From positions 3,584,501-3,648,500 of the forward strand of contig JAUPFL010000001.1 in NCBI GenBank assembly GCA_030562215.1: a DNA stretch of 64,000 nucleotides, in the 5' to 3' direction. Origin of the DNA: Peribacillus frigoritolerans (GTDB taxonomy: Bacteria; Bacillota; Bacilli; Bacillales; DSM-1321). Positions 48,174 to 56,992 of this stretch are shown piece after piece. Numbering within the stretch: the first letter of the stretch is position 1; each line of letters opens with the position of its first letter. The position numbers and the translations under genes were made by a program. The notes under the pieces are model-generated. The model was not told the origin of the DNA. It ran no database searches and saw nothing but the letters and a program-made list of their open reading frames with translations.

Positions 48174-49656
48174 CTATTGATCAAAATAACCGATAAAATC
48201 CCCTTTGTCCTTATTTTGCAGATATAATACCGTTTCTTTGTCAGAAACGGTAGGCAGTCCGAATTTTTGATCATACCTTTCAATTCCTTTACCTGTAATG
48301 ATAATCCAATCCCCTTCCATACCTGCTTGTAACGCCTCCTTGATAGCAAAGGTGCGATCAGGAATAACCTTCCCATTTCCAGCAGAGTAATCGCTAAGCA
48401 GTTTTTTTAGATTGGATTCCATCACCTCAATTCCCTCCGAATTCAGATCATCCATTGTTAAAATCGAAACATCACTATGTTCCGATGATACTTTAACCAT
48501 TTCCGCCCTTTTGGTTGTATCTCGTCCACCCCGAAAACCAAAGATATGATAAATCTTTTTGGCCCCGCACTCTTTGGCAGTTTGAAGCATGTGATGAATG
48601 GCATCTGCAGTATGTGCATAATCGATGACTATAGTCGGCCCAAATTCTTTCTTATATATTTCAAACCTTCCTGGCACACCGGAAAATCGTTTCAGTGAAG
48701 TGAGAATTTCATTTTTTGAAATTGGAAACATCCTCGCTACGGAATACGCAGCAGTTGCGTTATATAAATTATGAAGTCCAGGTAAAGGTAACTCAATTTT
48801 CACAAAGTCATGATTCTCATTCAATAAAATAAAGGGGTTCGTTGCAGTATTATAATTGGTGATGGCTAAATCGCAGCGATTGGATTTTCCAAAAACAAAG
48901 GCACTGACATTCTTCTCCCATAGGTATTCTTGTAGTTTTCCACCCCAGAAATCATCTCCATTAATAATCGCAAGGCCATTAGGTTTCAATTTTTCAAAAA
49001 GCAGTAATTTTGCAAGGAAATAATCCTCCATCGTACCATGGAAGTCGAGATGGTCATGATACAAATTCGTGAAGACACAGAAATCAAATTCAATTCCTTC
49101 TAAACGGTATTGAGCTAATCCATGTGAAGAAACTTCCATTATGACAACCATGTCCCTACTTGCAGCCAGCAGCGAATTCAATTCCATGGTACCTGGAGTC
49201 GTATTATGGGAATCGACTTTGTTTCCATTGATGATATGCTGTATCGTACCAATGACTGAACAGGTTACCCCATTCTCTTCTAAGATTTGCTGAAGCATAT
49301 AGCTAGTTGTGGTTTTTCCATTTGTGCCCGTAATTCCTATCATTATTTTTTGATTGCTAGGATCTCCATAAAACCTTTTGGCGATTTGCCCTAATGCTTT
49401 ACGGCTATTTTCCACTCTTATATAAGGAACTTCCAATCCCTTAATATCGCGATTGCCAATCACAGCTATTGCCCCTAAGCGAATTGCATCATTGATGTAA
49501 TTATGGCCATCGGACTTAAATCCGTTTACGGCAACAAAAAAGGAATCCCTTTTTTATTTCTTTAGAGTTATCGGTTACACCTGTGACGGATATATGTTCA
49601 ACGTCCTTCGGCAAATCCCCGTTTATTGCTTCTTTCAATATGTCTTTAAGGATCAT
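48174..49656 (-). CDS. MurE-like Mur ligase (second-type UDP-MurNAc-peptide synthetase; frameshifted)
   Basis: An ATP-dependent amide ligase of about 494 residues. It has the MurE N-terminal domain (VTDNSKEIKKGFLF, then FKSDGHNYINDAI after adding one T near 49550), the P-loop GITGTNGKTTTSYML and the ligase landmark EVSSHGLAQYRLEGI. The C-terminal domain shows VIDYAHTADAIHHML and FGFRGGRDTTKRAEM. Where housekeeping MurE has DNPR, which binds meso-diaminopimelate, this protein reads MDDLNSE, so the added residue is probably different. The ATG at 49656 follows AAGGAGA. No other wall genes adjoin it, and it is probably not the essential murE. Confidence 0.82.
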
Positions 49657-49777
49657 TAACTTTTCTCCTTTTTTCATGTAAGCTATTCACCTGATTTTTT
49701 TAGTATTAACCAGTACTCCCAAAATAATTGTCAATCCAGAATTTGTTAGCTGTAATGACAGTAAGAGGAAAAAAGAA

Positions 49778-49812
49778 AGAAAAGCAGCCAAAATTGGCTG
49801 CTTTTCTTATGG
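49778..49812. terminator. Terminator after the MFS exporter gene
   Basis: AGAAAAGCAGCC and GGCTGCTTTTCT are perfect 12-base arms around AAAATT, 40 bases beyond the exporter stop. Confidence 0.8.
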
Positions 49813-49850
49813 CTATAGCTGTATTTGGGTGTTGGCACACCGCAAGATAC

Positions 49851-51103
49851 TTATGATTGAATTTCCAGAGGTTTTGTTTCGCCCTTCTGATTGTACAACG
49901 GCAAAATGAAAAACATTCCTATAATAAAAAAGAAAGCGGCGGTTTCAAATATGGCGACGAGTGAAAATTGCTCTTTCAGCACGCCTGCCGCACTCATGGT
50001 CAACACCATCGATCCAGTGAATAATGGGCTTAAGATTCCATTGACCCTTCCGATGAATTCGCCCTCGGTCCTCTGCAATATCAATGTATTGATCCCGATT
50101 TGGATACAAGGAAGCATTAGCCCGTTAAAGAACTCGGCGGTAAGTGTTATCCAAAGATTTGTTGAAAGCCCCATAACCGCCAATCCAATGGCATTCACAA
50201 GCATTCCGAAAGCTAATAATCTTTGAGGTGCCACCTTTTTGGCAAAAATCATTACACCGGCTCCACCTATAATCATACCAAACCCATTCACCATAAATAA
50301 CCATTGCAGATTTTCCTTAGGCAATTCCAGTTGTTCTGTAACAAGGAATATCGAGAGCGGCTGAATGAAACCCAGTCCGAGTCCAGCTGCCAGAAAACAT
50401 AAACCAAGCAAACTTAGTTCTTTTTTCGCAAAACGTAGCTCACACCGCTTTTCATTTCCTGCCATAACGTTGTATTTGCTGTCCCCTCATTCAGTTTGCG
50501 ATCTTTCGGAAGAAAGGCGAGTGCGCCAGCTGAAAGTAGAAACGCCAGGCCAGTAATCGCAATCGAGATGTTTATCCCGAAAGATTGGAAGGCAAATGTA
50601 CCGAGAATCGGACCTAAAACCATAAATACTGCGAAGACGGTCTGATAAACGGACATCCCTGTCTGGATTTGACTTTCTGGCAAATGCATCTTAAATAGCT
50701 TCATGCCCGATGGCTGAGAAAATTGAGAAAGTATCGCCGAAATTAAAGTTGCGAAGAATACCATTTTCCAACTGCCGAAGATTAGCGAGATAAGCACAGC
50801 AAATACGGATATTGCACTTAAAATATCACACCAAACCATCGTTTTTTTCGGACTCCAGCGGTCAGCAAACGTCCCTCCAATAAATGAAAAAATAAAAATG
50901 GGTGCGAATTCTGCTACTGATATCATGGAAATGGCAAAGGCATCTCCATTTGTCTTCTCCATGACGAATAACAAAACGGCAAAATTCCGTACCCATATCC
51001 CTATTTGTAAAAACAACCCTGATAAGATAATGGCCCGAAATACTCGATTTTTAAAAATGTTAGGTTCCTTATTATTTAATGTTTCAGATGTGTTATTCGT
51101 CAA
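49851..51103 (-). CDS. MFS efflux transporter, DHA3/macrolide-type (frameshifted)
   Basis: A drug-exporter-like protein of about 417 residues with twelve helices. The N-terminal half has FRAIILSGLFLQIGIWVRNFAV-type helix 1 and the A-like motif GGTFADRWSPKKTM near residue 70. The second half is recovered by a single-base change near 50415 and begins ELSLLGLCFLAAGLGLG. The TTG at 51103 lies eight bases after AGGAGG. That ribosome site is paired into a hairpin, described separately. Length and motif pattern match the DHA3 group that includes MefA. The substrate is unproven. Confidence 0.82.
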
Positions 51104-51111
51104 TATAAAAA

Positions 51112-51138
51112 CCTCCTGTGAATTATCTGGACAGGAGG
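51112..51138 (-). promoter_or_regulatory. Hairpin sequestering the MFS ribosome-binding site (translational attenuator)
   Basis: On the minus strand CCTCCTGT (51138-51131) is the exact complement of ACAGGAGG (51119-51112) across an 11-base loop. The second arm is the ribosome-binding site of the exporter. A short upstream reading frame ends inside the loop, the arrangement used by cat and erm leaders. Confidence 0.65.
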
Positions 51139-51188
51139 CAGTACAATACAAATTTAAAAAGGCAAAATATCCCTAATCGAAGGAACAC
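51123..51188 (-). CDS. Putative leader peptide of the MFS exporter, 21 residues
   Basis: A GTG-started frame (51188) of 21 codons reads MFLRLGIFCLF then KFVLYCLLSR, and stops with TAA in the hairpin loop. It runs through the arm that pairs with the exporter's ribosome site. GIF-x-x-F recalls the ErmC leader segment GIFSIF. Its own ribosome site (AAAGA) is weak. Stalling on this frame would open the hairpin; this is inference. Confidence 0.4.
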   Translation of the reverse strand: MFLRLGIFCLFKFVLYCLLSR

Positions 51189-51529
51189 AATGATCTTTGT
51201 TTGTATTTTAATGTACAGACTAATCCTATCCAGAAAAAAATTCGTTATAAGCACGCATTTTTTCTTGAAAAATAGGATTAAATGATCATTGTTTAAAGGT
51301 CACCCTTCCATTTTTTGTTATTTCCATAATAATTTATTTAATCTGATAAATCAAGGGGGAAATTAATAAAATAAAACTATTTTTCGGGATGAGTTTGTTC
51401 TATTTTCTTATATAAAAAGGACTTCCTTTAAAAGAAAGCCCTTAAATATCCTTAAGCTCCAATGGACTGTCGCTGAATATAGCTTCTGCCCTTTGTTACC
51501 GATTATCCCAAGCAAATGTAATCTTCTTT
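51189..51529. other. Upstream region of the exporter, with end of mscS transcript
   Basis: It must hold the exporter promoter. TATAAC near 51255 and a T-rich -35 region are candidates, but no strong pair is seen. An imperfect hairpin (AAGGACTTCC ... AGAAAGCCCTT, near 51417-51444) may end the mscS transcript. Confidence 0.35.
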
Positions 51530-52411
51530 TCAGTTCTCAAATAAACGTTCTTGATTAGGATTTCCCTGTACAAGCAAATGGGAAGAGGGCATTAGAATTT
51601 TATGCTCATGTAAAGCAGTCATCATTTCAAACCTTACGCTTCTCGATGTTTCAAAGTAATCATCAGGTTTCACAAGTCCCACTATGCATAGTTCATATCC
51701 AACATATTTTAGATTCGGATTTAAATCCGTAATGCCTATGTATCTAAAATCCTCTTCAGGTGTACCATCTTCTAGCCGTAGAAGGCTTTCACCATACTTT
51801 TCATTACAGATAATACATATATCCTCCAACAGCCGTTTTACCTTTTCAGGGTTTTCTTGGTAACTTACTGTAATGCGTTCAATGATTCGCATCCTCCCTT
51901 TATTAAAATTTTGAATCGTCCTGATTTCACTGTGTGGGATGGTCAGCAATTTTCCTGACCATTCCCTGATCTGCATGAACCGGATTCCAATTTCCTCAAT
52001 CGTCCCGGAACTTGTACCATTAAAGGTCACAAAATTCCCAACCCGGAATTCGTTATCTGACAGCCTTACAAATCCTAATAAGATATCCTTAAGCATTTGC
52101 TGAGCCGCAAATCCGATCACGACGCCTAAAATACCAGCTCCAGCTAATATTCCTTTTAGGTCGATAAACTGTCCGATCAAATATATAAGGAAAAGCCCGG
52201 AAATACCGTACCTAAGAGAAGAACGAGTAACCCCCTGTATTGTTTTTTCGACTTCTTCGTCAAAAAAATTGGATCGTTTAAAGAACCATTCAACCAGTTT
52301 ATTCAAAATGTAATAAACCGCCAATAGCAGTAAAGCCAATATGAAAAGCCTCAATACTAAAAATTCTTCCAAATAATCCATAGCCCGTTCTGTAAATTCC
52401 AAGACATTCAT
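51530..52411 (-). CDS. Small-conductance mechanosensitive channel, MscS family
   Basis: A 293-residue channel, intact. Three helices lie in residues 18-110. The pore helix region shows GILAGAGILGVVIGFAAQQMLKDILLG, glycine- and alanine-rich as in MscS TM3. The beta domain follows with VGNFVTFNGTSSGTIEEIG, then TIPHSEIRTIQNF. The cytoplasmic alpha/beta cage closes the protein. It relieves turgor on osmotic downshock. It follows the Spo0M-like gene on the same strand by about 20 bases, so it may share the riboswitch-controlled transcript. Confidence 0.9.
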   Translation of the reverse strand: MNVLEFTERAMDYLEEFLVLRLFILALLLLAVYYILNKLVEWFFKRSNFFDEEVEKTIQGVTRSSLRYGISGLFLIYLIGQFIDLKGILAGAGILGVVIGFAAQQMLKDILLGFVRLSDNEFRVGNFVTFNGTSSGTIEEIGIRFMQIREWSGKLLTIPHSEIRTIQNFNKGRMRIIERITVSYQENPEKVKRLLEDICIICNEKYGESLLRLEDGTPEEDFRYIGITDLNPNLKYVGYELCIVGLVKPDDYFETSRSVRFEMMTALHEHKILMPSSHLLVQGNPNQERLFEN

Positions 52412-52433
52412 GTTCCCACCTCCATTTTCACGT

Positions 52434-52825
52434 TTATTCAGAATCGATTAAAATCCAGTCATCATCCTTGCCTATAATCCCTTTATCAAGGATTAATCTC
52501 GTTTTAAGACGATAGGAAACCCCTCGCTTATATGGCTCCTTCAATATAGGCAGACAAAAGTTGAAAGGAATTTCATTGATTTCCCTGAATTTATTTCCCT
52601 TGAAGACAAAATGGTGCTCGTTTTAAGGATCTCTTCCATTCCCGTAGAATGAGTATCCATGATCAAATTACATTCAATCCTCCTTATTCTTTGCGCAAGA
52701 GTACCACCCTTAATCAAAAAATATCCGTTTATGCATTCACCAGATTTATACGTATTTTTCGGAAGGATTAAATCTATTTGTGCAGAACCTATCCCTAAAA
52801 GTAACAAAGATTTTCTAAGTATCAA
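52434..52825 (-). CDS. Spo0M-like (sporulation-control protein family) short protein (frameshifted)
   Basis: About 130 residues with an arrestin-like beta fold. It opens with LLGIGSAQIDLILPKNTYKSGE and GYFLIKGGTLAQRIRRIE, the N-terminal pattern of Spo0M. It is only about half the length of full Spo0M (about 258 residues), even after adding a base near 52590 to recover EIPFNFCLP through WILIDSE. The TTG at 52825 follows GGAG and gives the usual N-terminus; the ATG at 52882 is too close to its ribosome site. It lies downstream of a yybP-ykoY riboswitch and its terminator, and upstream of mscS. Confidence 0.72.
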
Positions 52826-52910
52826 AGAATACACTCCATTTATTTTTATTTGTTTTTCTATTAAAACCACATGTTTATACATTTCCTTAGGGCTGCATAA
52901 TCCGGACTAC

Positions 52911-52942
52911 AAAAAAACCTTTACCATTTTGGTAAAGGTTTA
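52911..52942 (-). terminator. Terminator of the yybP-ykoY riboswitch
   Basis: AAACCTTTACC and GGTAAAGGTTT form an 11-base stem, followed by TTTTTTG. The arm repeats the sequence of the aptamer's closing region (GACCTTACC ... GGTAAAGGTC at 52957-52980), so alternative pairing between the two is possible. Confidence 0.8.
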
Positions 52943-52956
52943 CTAAAGAAAATAGA

Positions 52957-53066
52957 CCTTTACCAATAGGTAAGGTCTGGCTAACAACAATATGCTGCCA
53001 ACAACACCGAGAGCAAAGAGCTCCGTAATGACGATATTGTTGTAAAAGCTACTCCCCTTTGGAGAA
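52957..53066 (-). ncRNA. yybP-ykoY (Mn2+) riboswitch
   Basis: The minus strand reads CCAAAGGGGAGTAGC at the 5' side, a stem ACAACAATAT ... ATATTGTTGT, the inner CTCGGTGTTG, and closes with TTAGCCAGACCTTACC. GGGGAGUAGC and GCCAGACCUU are the hallmark ends of this riboswitch class, which binds Mn2+ and usually turns on manganese exporters. A promoter-like TTGACA ... TATTAT (53117 to 53087) precedes it and a terminator hairpin follows. The next gene here is Spo0M-like, not a known manganese exporter. Confidence 0.85.
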
Positions 53067-53086
53067 TGTATTCAAGTATATAATTT

Positions 53087-53117
53087 ATAATACGGTAGAA
53101 TTAGAAAGTTTGTCAAA
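53087..53117 (-). promoter_or_regulatory. Sigma-A-like promoter of the riboswitch transcript
   Basis: TTGACA and TATTAT lie 19 bases apart, about 20 bases before the aptamer. The spacing is longer than ideal. Confidence 0.55.
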
Positions 53118-53410
53118 CCTTTATATTTTATTATTTTCGGGCTCTGCCCGGGAAAATCGAGTTCTTTGTACATATCTGGATATTAAAGAAAATATAATGA
53201 ATTAACTTGTCCGGTTATTGAAAGAATGAACTGCTAGGTTTTAAAAAGGCCAGTTGGTGGAATAGGAAGGATGTAACAGCTCCTTCTATTTAACAATCGC
53301 CGAACGCTCCTTTCAAAAATAATAAAGTGAACAAACTATGAATATTTAATAAAACCTAAAATTATATTTAAAAATTAACAAGTTTTCTCTTTTACTTATG
53401 CTGAACATGT

Positions 53411-53427
53411 TGTAATATAAATGTAAC
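53411..53427 (+). promoter_or_regulatory. WalR box upstream of iseA
   Basis: TGTAAT-ATAAA-TGTAAC matches the WalR consensus TGTWAH-N5-TGTWAH exactly, 64 bases before the iseA start. WalR represses iseA in B. subtilis. Confidence 0.75.
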
Positions 53428-53490
53428 AATCGTAATATTAATTAAATTTTCGTTACATAAGTATCCTATTAGGGATTGGAGAGATAAGAT

Positions 53491-54024
53491 ATGAAAAAAT
53501 TTTTAGGTATGCTATTATCCATTATCATTTTATTTTTCACATTAAGTGGTCAGGTTACCGCAAAAACGACATCACAGAATTTGTCTGACGCAAATGCATT
53601 AAAGATAGCCGATAATGCCAGTAAACATTTTTGGAATGCTTTACATGGGTACAAAACCCATTCATGTTCACAAAAAACTTTTAATTATAAAGGGACAGAG
53701 TATTCATACCTTTGCCAAGAGTTTAATACAAAAGATAAATTGACTACCTACTTAGCAGAGACATTTACTAATAATGCAGTTGAAAAAGGGCTGACTAAAT
53801 ATAATTACATTACCCATAAAGGGAAATTAGCCCGTCCAGTCGGAGACGGCTATAGCATGTTAGAGTGGAAAAAAGCAAAAATTAAATTGGTCTATCAAAA
53901 ACTGAACGTTAGGTCATACAATTTAACTGTACCTACAGTCGATGGTGAGTCAGTAAAAAGAACGGTCACCTTTTATAAGGCCGGATCTACTTGGAAAGTC
54001 AATCAGTTCGATGCAGTTCAATAA
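53491..54024 (+). CDS. iseA: IseA family DL-endopeptidase inhibitor (secreted)
   Basis: A 177-residue secreted protein, intact. A signal peptide of about 24 residues (helix ending SGQVTA) precedes a domain with KIADNASKHFWNALHGYKTH near residue 40, the segment YITHKGKLARPVGDGYSMLEWKKAK and the end STWKVNQFDAVQ. This pattern is that of IseA (YoeB), which binds and blocks LytE/LytF/CwlO-type wall endopeptidases and limits autolysis. AGGGATTGGAGAG precedes the ATG. A perfect WalR box supports the identification. A terminator follows. Confidence 0.85.
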   Translation: MKKFLGMLLSIIILFFTLSGQVTAKTTSQNLSDANALKIADNASKHFWNALHGYKTHSCSQKTFNYKGTEYSYLCQEFNTKDKLTTYLAETFTNNAVEKGLTKYNYITHKGKLARPVGDGYSMLEWKKAKIKLVYQKLNVRSYNLTVPTVDGESVKRTVTFYKAGSTWKVNQFDAVQ

Positions 54025-54041
54025 AACATTGGTTTAAATGT

Positions 54042-54099
54042 AACGCCTCATATGCTGTATAGTTAGTTAAAAACTATATGACATATGAGGTGTTTTTTT
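54042..54099 (+). terminator. Terminator of iseA
   Basis: ACGCCTCATATG pairs with CATATGAGGTGT across a loop that holds an inner AGTT/AACT pairing, then runs into TTTTTTT. Confidence 0.8.
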
Positions 54100-54144
54100 G
54101 CTTTCAGACTTGTATCAGCTCACCTTTCACAAAACATTCAAACA

Positions 54145-54168
54145 AAAAACACAGCTAGGATGCTGTGC
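54145..54168 (-). terminator. Terminator of the PadR-HAAS operon
   Basis: GCACAGC and GCTGTG arms followed by TTTTTTG on the minus strand, directly after the stop codon. Confidence 0.75.
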
Positions 54169-54169
54169 C

Positions 54170-55150
54170 TTAACGGATTTTTGCCTTGCGGAAACCTTGA
54201 TAGGAATCGTAGGCGGCAAAAAAATGGAGATGAGTATAAGACCCCAGTAAATCGAGTCTTTCCATTCATCGATTGAGAAAAGTGTGTATGCAAGGAATTC
54301 CTGGTTCAATAAATCAGGATTACTGATGATGATGATGAAAGTCAGAGTGCTCAACAGCTGGTATATTGCATGAAATAAAGCTAATTTCAGGGTCCATCGT
54401 CTTAAAAATAATTTATATATCGCTATGAACACCCCAATGATAACGACGCAAGATACCAGCAGCCAATAGGAATTCAATACATCTTGATTAAAAGAAGGTG
54501 TCACGAAAATGAGACTGCCATTTCTTTTTCATAGACGCCTAAGAGGTTTGCTGCATTGAAATATAGGGCTGCGAATACGGAAAGGCCTAACAAACTTGCA
54601 AAAACCTCAATCATAGGAACCGCTTTTTTCTTTGAAATGTTCGGAATATCTTTTAAGTTTTCCGGTGTCCATGGTTTCAAGTCTTTTGTTAAAGGCGACT
54701 GGTCTTTTGAAGTATCCAACCGTTCTACAATGGCAAAAGAAAGCGTTAACCAGAAAAACACTTGGATACCTGTACTGATGATGCCTGAAATTCCTTTCCC
54801 GATTATTTTTAAAATTGCTTCCATAACCGTATTCCCCGTATCCCGAAACGGATTATCCCCTACTAATGCGATCAGTGAAATGACTGCAGCGATTGGTAAA
54901 ATCATTTTCAACAGACTGATATACACATCATAATAACGAGGCCCGATCAGATGCATTGGCCGATCACGATAACCACTAGCCAGTGTAACCGGATCTCCTA
55001 ATTTTAAAAGTACAGCTTTCACTTCTTGCTCCGTATGATCCTCCGGAAGCATATCTTCGATTGTAGATTGAAGCTCAAGTGCAATATCCGCCCGGTTTTT
55101 TCTGGCAGCCTTCGGGTCACTTCCTGAATATAAAGTTCAATCAGCTCCAT
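54170..55150 (-). CDS. HAAS-domain (DUF1700-type) membrane protein (frameshifted)
   Basis: About 327 residues. An N-terminal helical HAAS domain reads MELIELYIQEVTRRLPEK and, after one A added near 55101, IALELQSTIEDMLPED, with the segment LGDPVTLASGYRDRP. Five or six membrane helices follow. Further single-base changes near 54510 and 54200 extend it to GFRKAKIR at 54170. Its ATG overlaps the PadR stop by 14 bases. PadR/HAAS pairs are common in Firmicutes and are thought to sense membrane or envelope state; the exact role is unknown. Confidence 0.78.
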
Positions 55151-55484
55151 CTTCTCCCTCTCCTTTTAATAATATATAAAGCTCTTGAGAAGTTTTTTCC
55201 CATTCCTCCTTTAACTGAGTGAAGATTTCTCCCCCATAATCACTTAAAGAATAGTACTTGCGCGGTCTACTTTCAGAAGTATCCCAGCTGCTGGTCACCA
55301 ATTCTTGTTTTTCAAGGCGGCGAAGCAAAGGATATAAAGTACTTTGATCAATGGTAATTCCAGACTTCTCTAAACGCTGGACAAGCGAGTACCCATACTG
55401 TGGAGTTTTGAGCTGACTTAGGACAGCTAACGTCAAAGTGCCTCTGCGTAGCTCAGTGGTTAATGAATTCAGTAAAGTGCTCAT
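55137..55484 (-). CDS. PadR family transcriptional regulator
   Basis: A 115-residue winged-helix regulator, intact. The DNA-binding half has LRRGTLTLAVLSQLKTPQYGYSL and IDQSTLYPLLRRLEKQELV near residues 45-65, the PadR signature. A C-terminal dimerisation helix follows. It is co-transcribed with, and overlaps, the HAAS membrane protein gene. Its upstream region has repeated ATACTATG/CATA elements that are likely self-operators. Confidence 0.9.
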   Translation of the reverse strand: MSTLLNSLTTELRRGTLTLAVLSQLKTPQYGYSLVQRLEKSGITIDQSTLYPLLRRLEKQELVTSSWDTSESRPRKYYSLSDYGGEIFTQLKEEWEKTSQELYILLKGEGEDGAD

Positions 55485-55499
55485 CCAATCACCCCTTCT

Positions 55500-55548
55500 C
55501 TATACTATGTGACGTACACCATACCTTATACTATGCATCATACACTAT
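55500..55548. promoter_or_regulatory. Candidate PadR operator/promoter region
   Basis: ATACTATG occurs at 55502 and 55530, with GTACACCATA and CATACACTAT between and after, giving TATG...CATA dyads in tandem directly upstream of the PadR gene. Confidence 0.4.
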
Positions 55549-55600
55549 TCTAGTTCTTACACCAACATGAAAATGAAAATATATTTTATTTAAAGCATAA

Positions 55601-55634
55601 AAAAGAGAAGCGGTTTACGCCTCTCATTTTTTCC
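55601..55634. terminator. Terminator of glxK-gntP
   Basis: GAGAAGCG and CGCCTCTC arms with a GTTTA loop; A and T runs flank on both sides. Confidence 0.7.
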
Positions 55635-55641
55635 ATTATTC

Positions 55642-56988
55642 TTACACAAGAATGACCCACAATATCATCGTCGTGATAATCGTGACCACCCCTTGTATTA
55701 AGGTTGCCATCGTTTGAGCTTTATAGGCATCCGTTACTTTCATCCCGCTAAATTGGGTGACCACCCAGAAGAAGCTATCATTTACATGGCTTACAGTCAT
55801 CGCACCAGCTCCAACAGCCATGACTACCAATGCAAGAGGAACAGCCCCTTCAATACCCAAAGTTGGAAGCATGGGGGCAATCAAAGATGAAGTGATGACC
55901 AGGGATGCTGTCGAAGAACCCTGGGCCGTTTTCAATCCTGCAGCAATCAGGAACGGAACCAAAAGGAACAAGGAACCGCTAAATACGCTGCCCATTTCCC
56001 AACTTTGGATGATATCTGCAATCCCCGTATTTTTAATGACGGTACCAAATGCTCCGCCAGCCCCGGTGATCAATAAAATTGGCGCGGCATCCAATAAGGC
56101 TGTTCCTATCCAGTTTGTTAATGTTTCTTCATCATACTTAGGCAGCAATGTCAGAGCTGAAATTACTCCGACGAGCAATGCAATGACCGGTTGGCCCAAG
56201 AATACGAAAAATGCGGCGATCCCTCCCTCTGTACCAAAGAGCGTTAATACAGAACTGGCTCCAATCAGCACAATCGGTAAAACGATCGGTAAAAATGATT
56301 GAAAGGCAGACGGCATCTTGCCGAATGAACGGACAATTTCATCATAATCGTAATCCAGGTCACTTCGGTCATCTTCAACTTCTATCTTGGTCGCTACTTT
56401 CATTGACCATATATAACCAGCAAGTGCAGCTGGAATGGCCGTAATGAGACCTATCAAAATGACCGTCCCCAAGTAACCGTCCGCTCCGATATTCCCGGCT
56501 GCGGCTATTGGCCCTGGAGTTGGAGGTACAAGTGTATGTGTCGCATACAAACCGGTTGCAAGTGCAACTGACATGGAAGCAACCGCTACTTTAGCGCGTC
56601 TTGCCAATGCTTTTCTTAAGCTCGATAAAATAACGAAACCTGAATCGCAAAAAACGGGTATGGATACGATAAAGCCAATCATACTCATGGCAAGCTGCGG
56701 TCTTTTAGGACCGACAATCCTTAATACGACTTCGGCCATTCGTAATGCGGCCCCGGCCTTTTCCAAAATGGTTCCGATTATCGTACCGAAAACGATTACC
56801 AGTCCAATGCTCGTCATCAGTCCGCCAAAACCGCCGTTGATATTCTCAACGATCTGATCCAGAGGCATTCCAGAAGCAAAACCCACAAATAAAGTTCCTA
56901 ATAGAAGCGATAAGAACGGATGAAGCTTGAATTTAGTTGTCGCAAAAACAATTAAGAACACGCCGATGGCCAAAACAATAAATAACAT
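55642..56988 (-). CDS. GntP family permease (gluconate/glycerate type)
   Basis: A 448-residue H+-coupled sugar-acid permease with about 12 helices, intact. Family marks include FGGLMTSIGLVIVFGTIIG near residue 55, HTLVPPTPGPIAAAGNIGAD near 150 and AAGLKTAQGSSTASLVIT near 355. It starts four bases after the glycerate kinase stop, so the two are one operon. Glycerate is the likeliest substrate because of that partner, although gluconate and other hydroxy-acids are possible in this family. Confidence 0.92.
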   Translation of the reverse strand: MLFIVLAIGVFLIVFATTKFKLHPFLSLLLGTLFVGFASGMPLDQIVENINGGFGGLMTSIGLVIVFGTIIGTILEKAGAALRMAEVVLRIVGPKRPQLAMSMIGFIVSIPVFCDSGFVILSSLRKALARRAKVAVASMSVALATGLYATHTLVPPTPGPIAAAGNIGADGYLGTVILIGLITAIPAALAGYIWSMKVATKIEVEDDRSDLDYDYDEIVRSFGKMPSAFQSFLPIVLPIVLIGASSVLTLFGTEGGIAAFFVFLGQPVIALLVGVISALTLLPKYDEETLTNWIGTALLDAAPILLITGAGGAFGTVIKNTGIADIIQSWEMGSVFSGSLFLLVPFLIAAGLKTAQGSSTASLVITSSLIAPMLPTLGIEGAVPLALVVMAVGAGAMTVSHVNDSFFWVVTQFSGMKVTDAYKAQTMATLIQGVVTIITTMILWVILV

Positions 56989-56992
56989 AAGA

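Noticed and set aside
52911..52980. Independent tandem terminators
   Set aside because: The two similar hairpins are better explained as the closing region and expression-platform terminator of the yybP-ykoY riboswitch.
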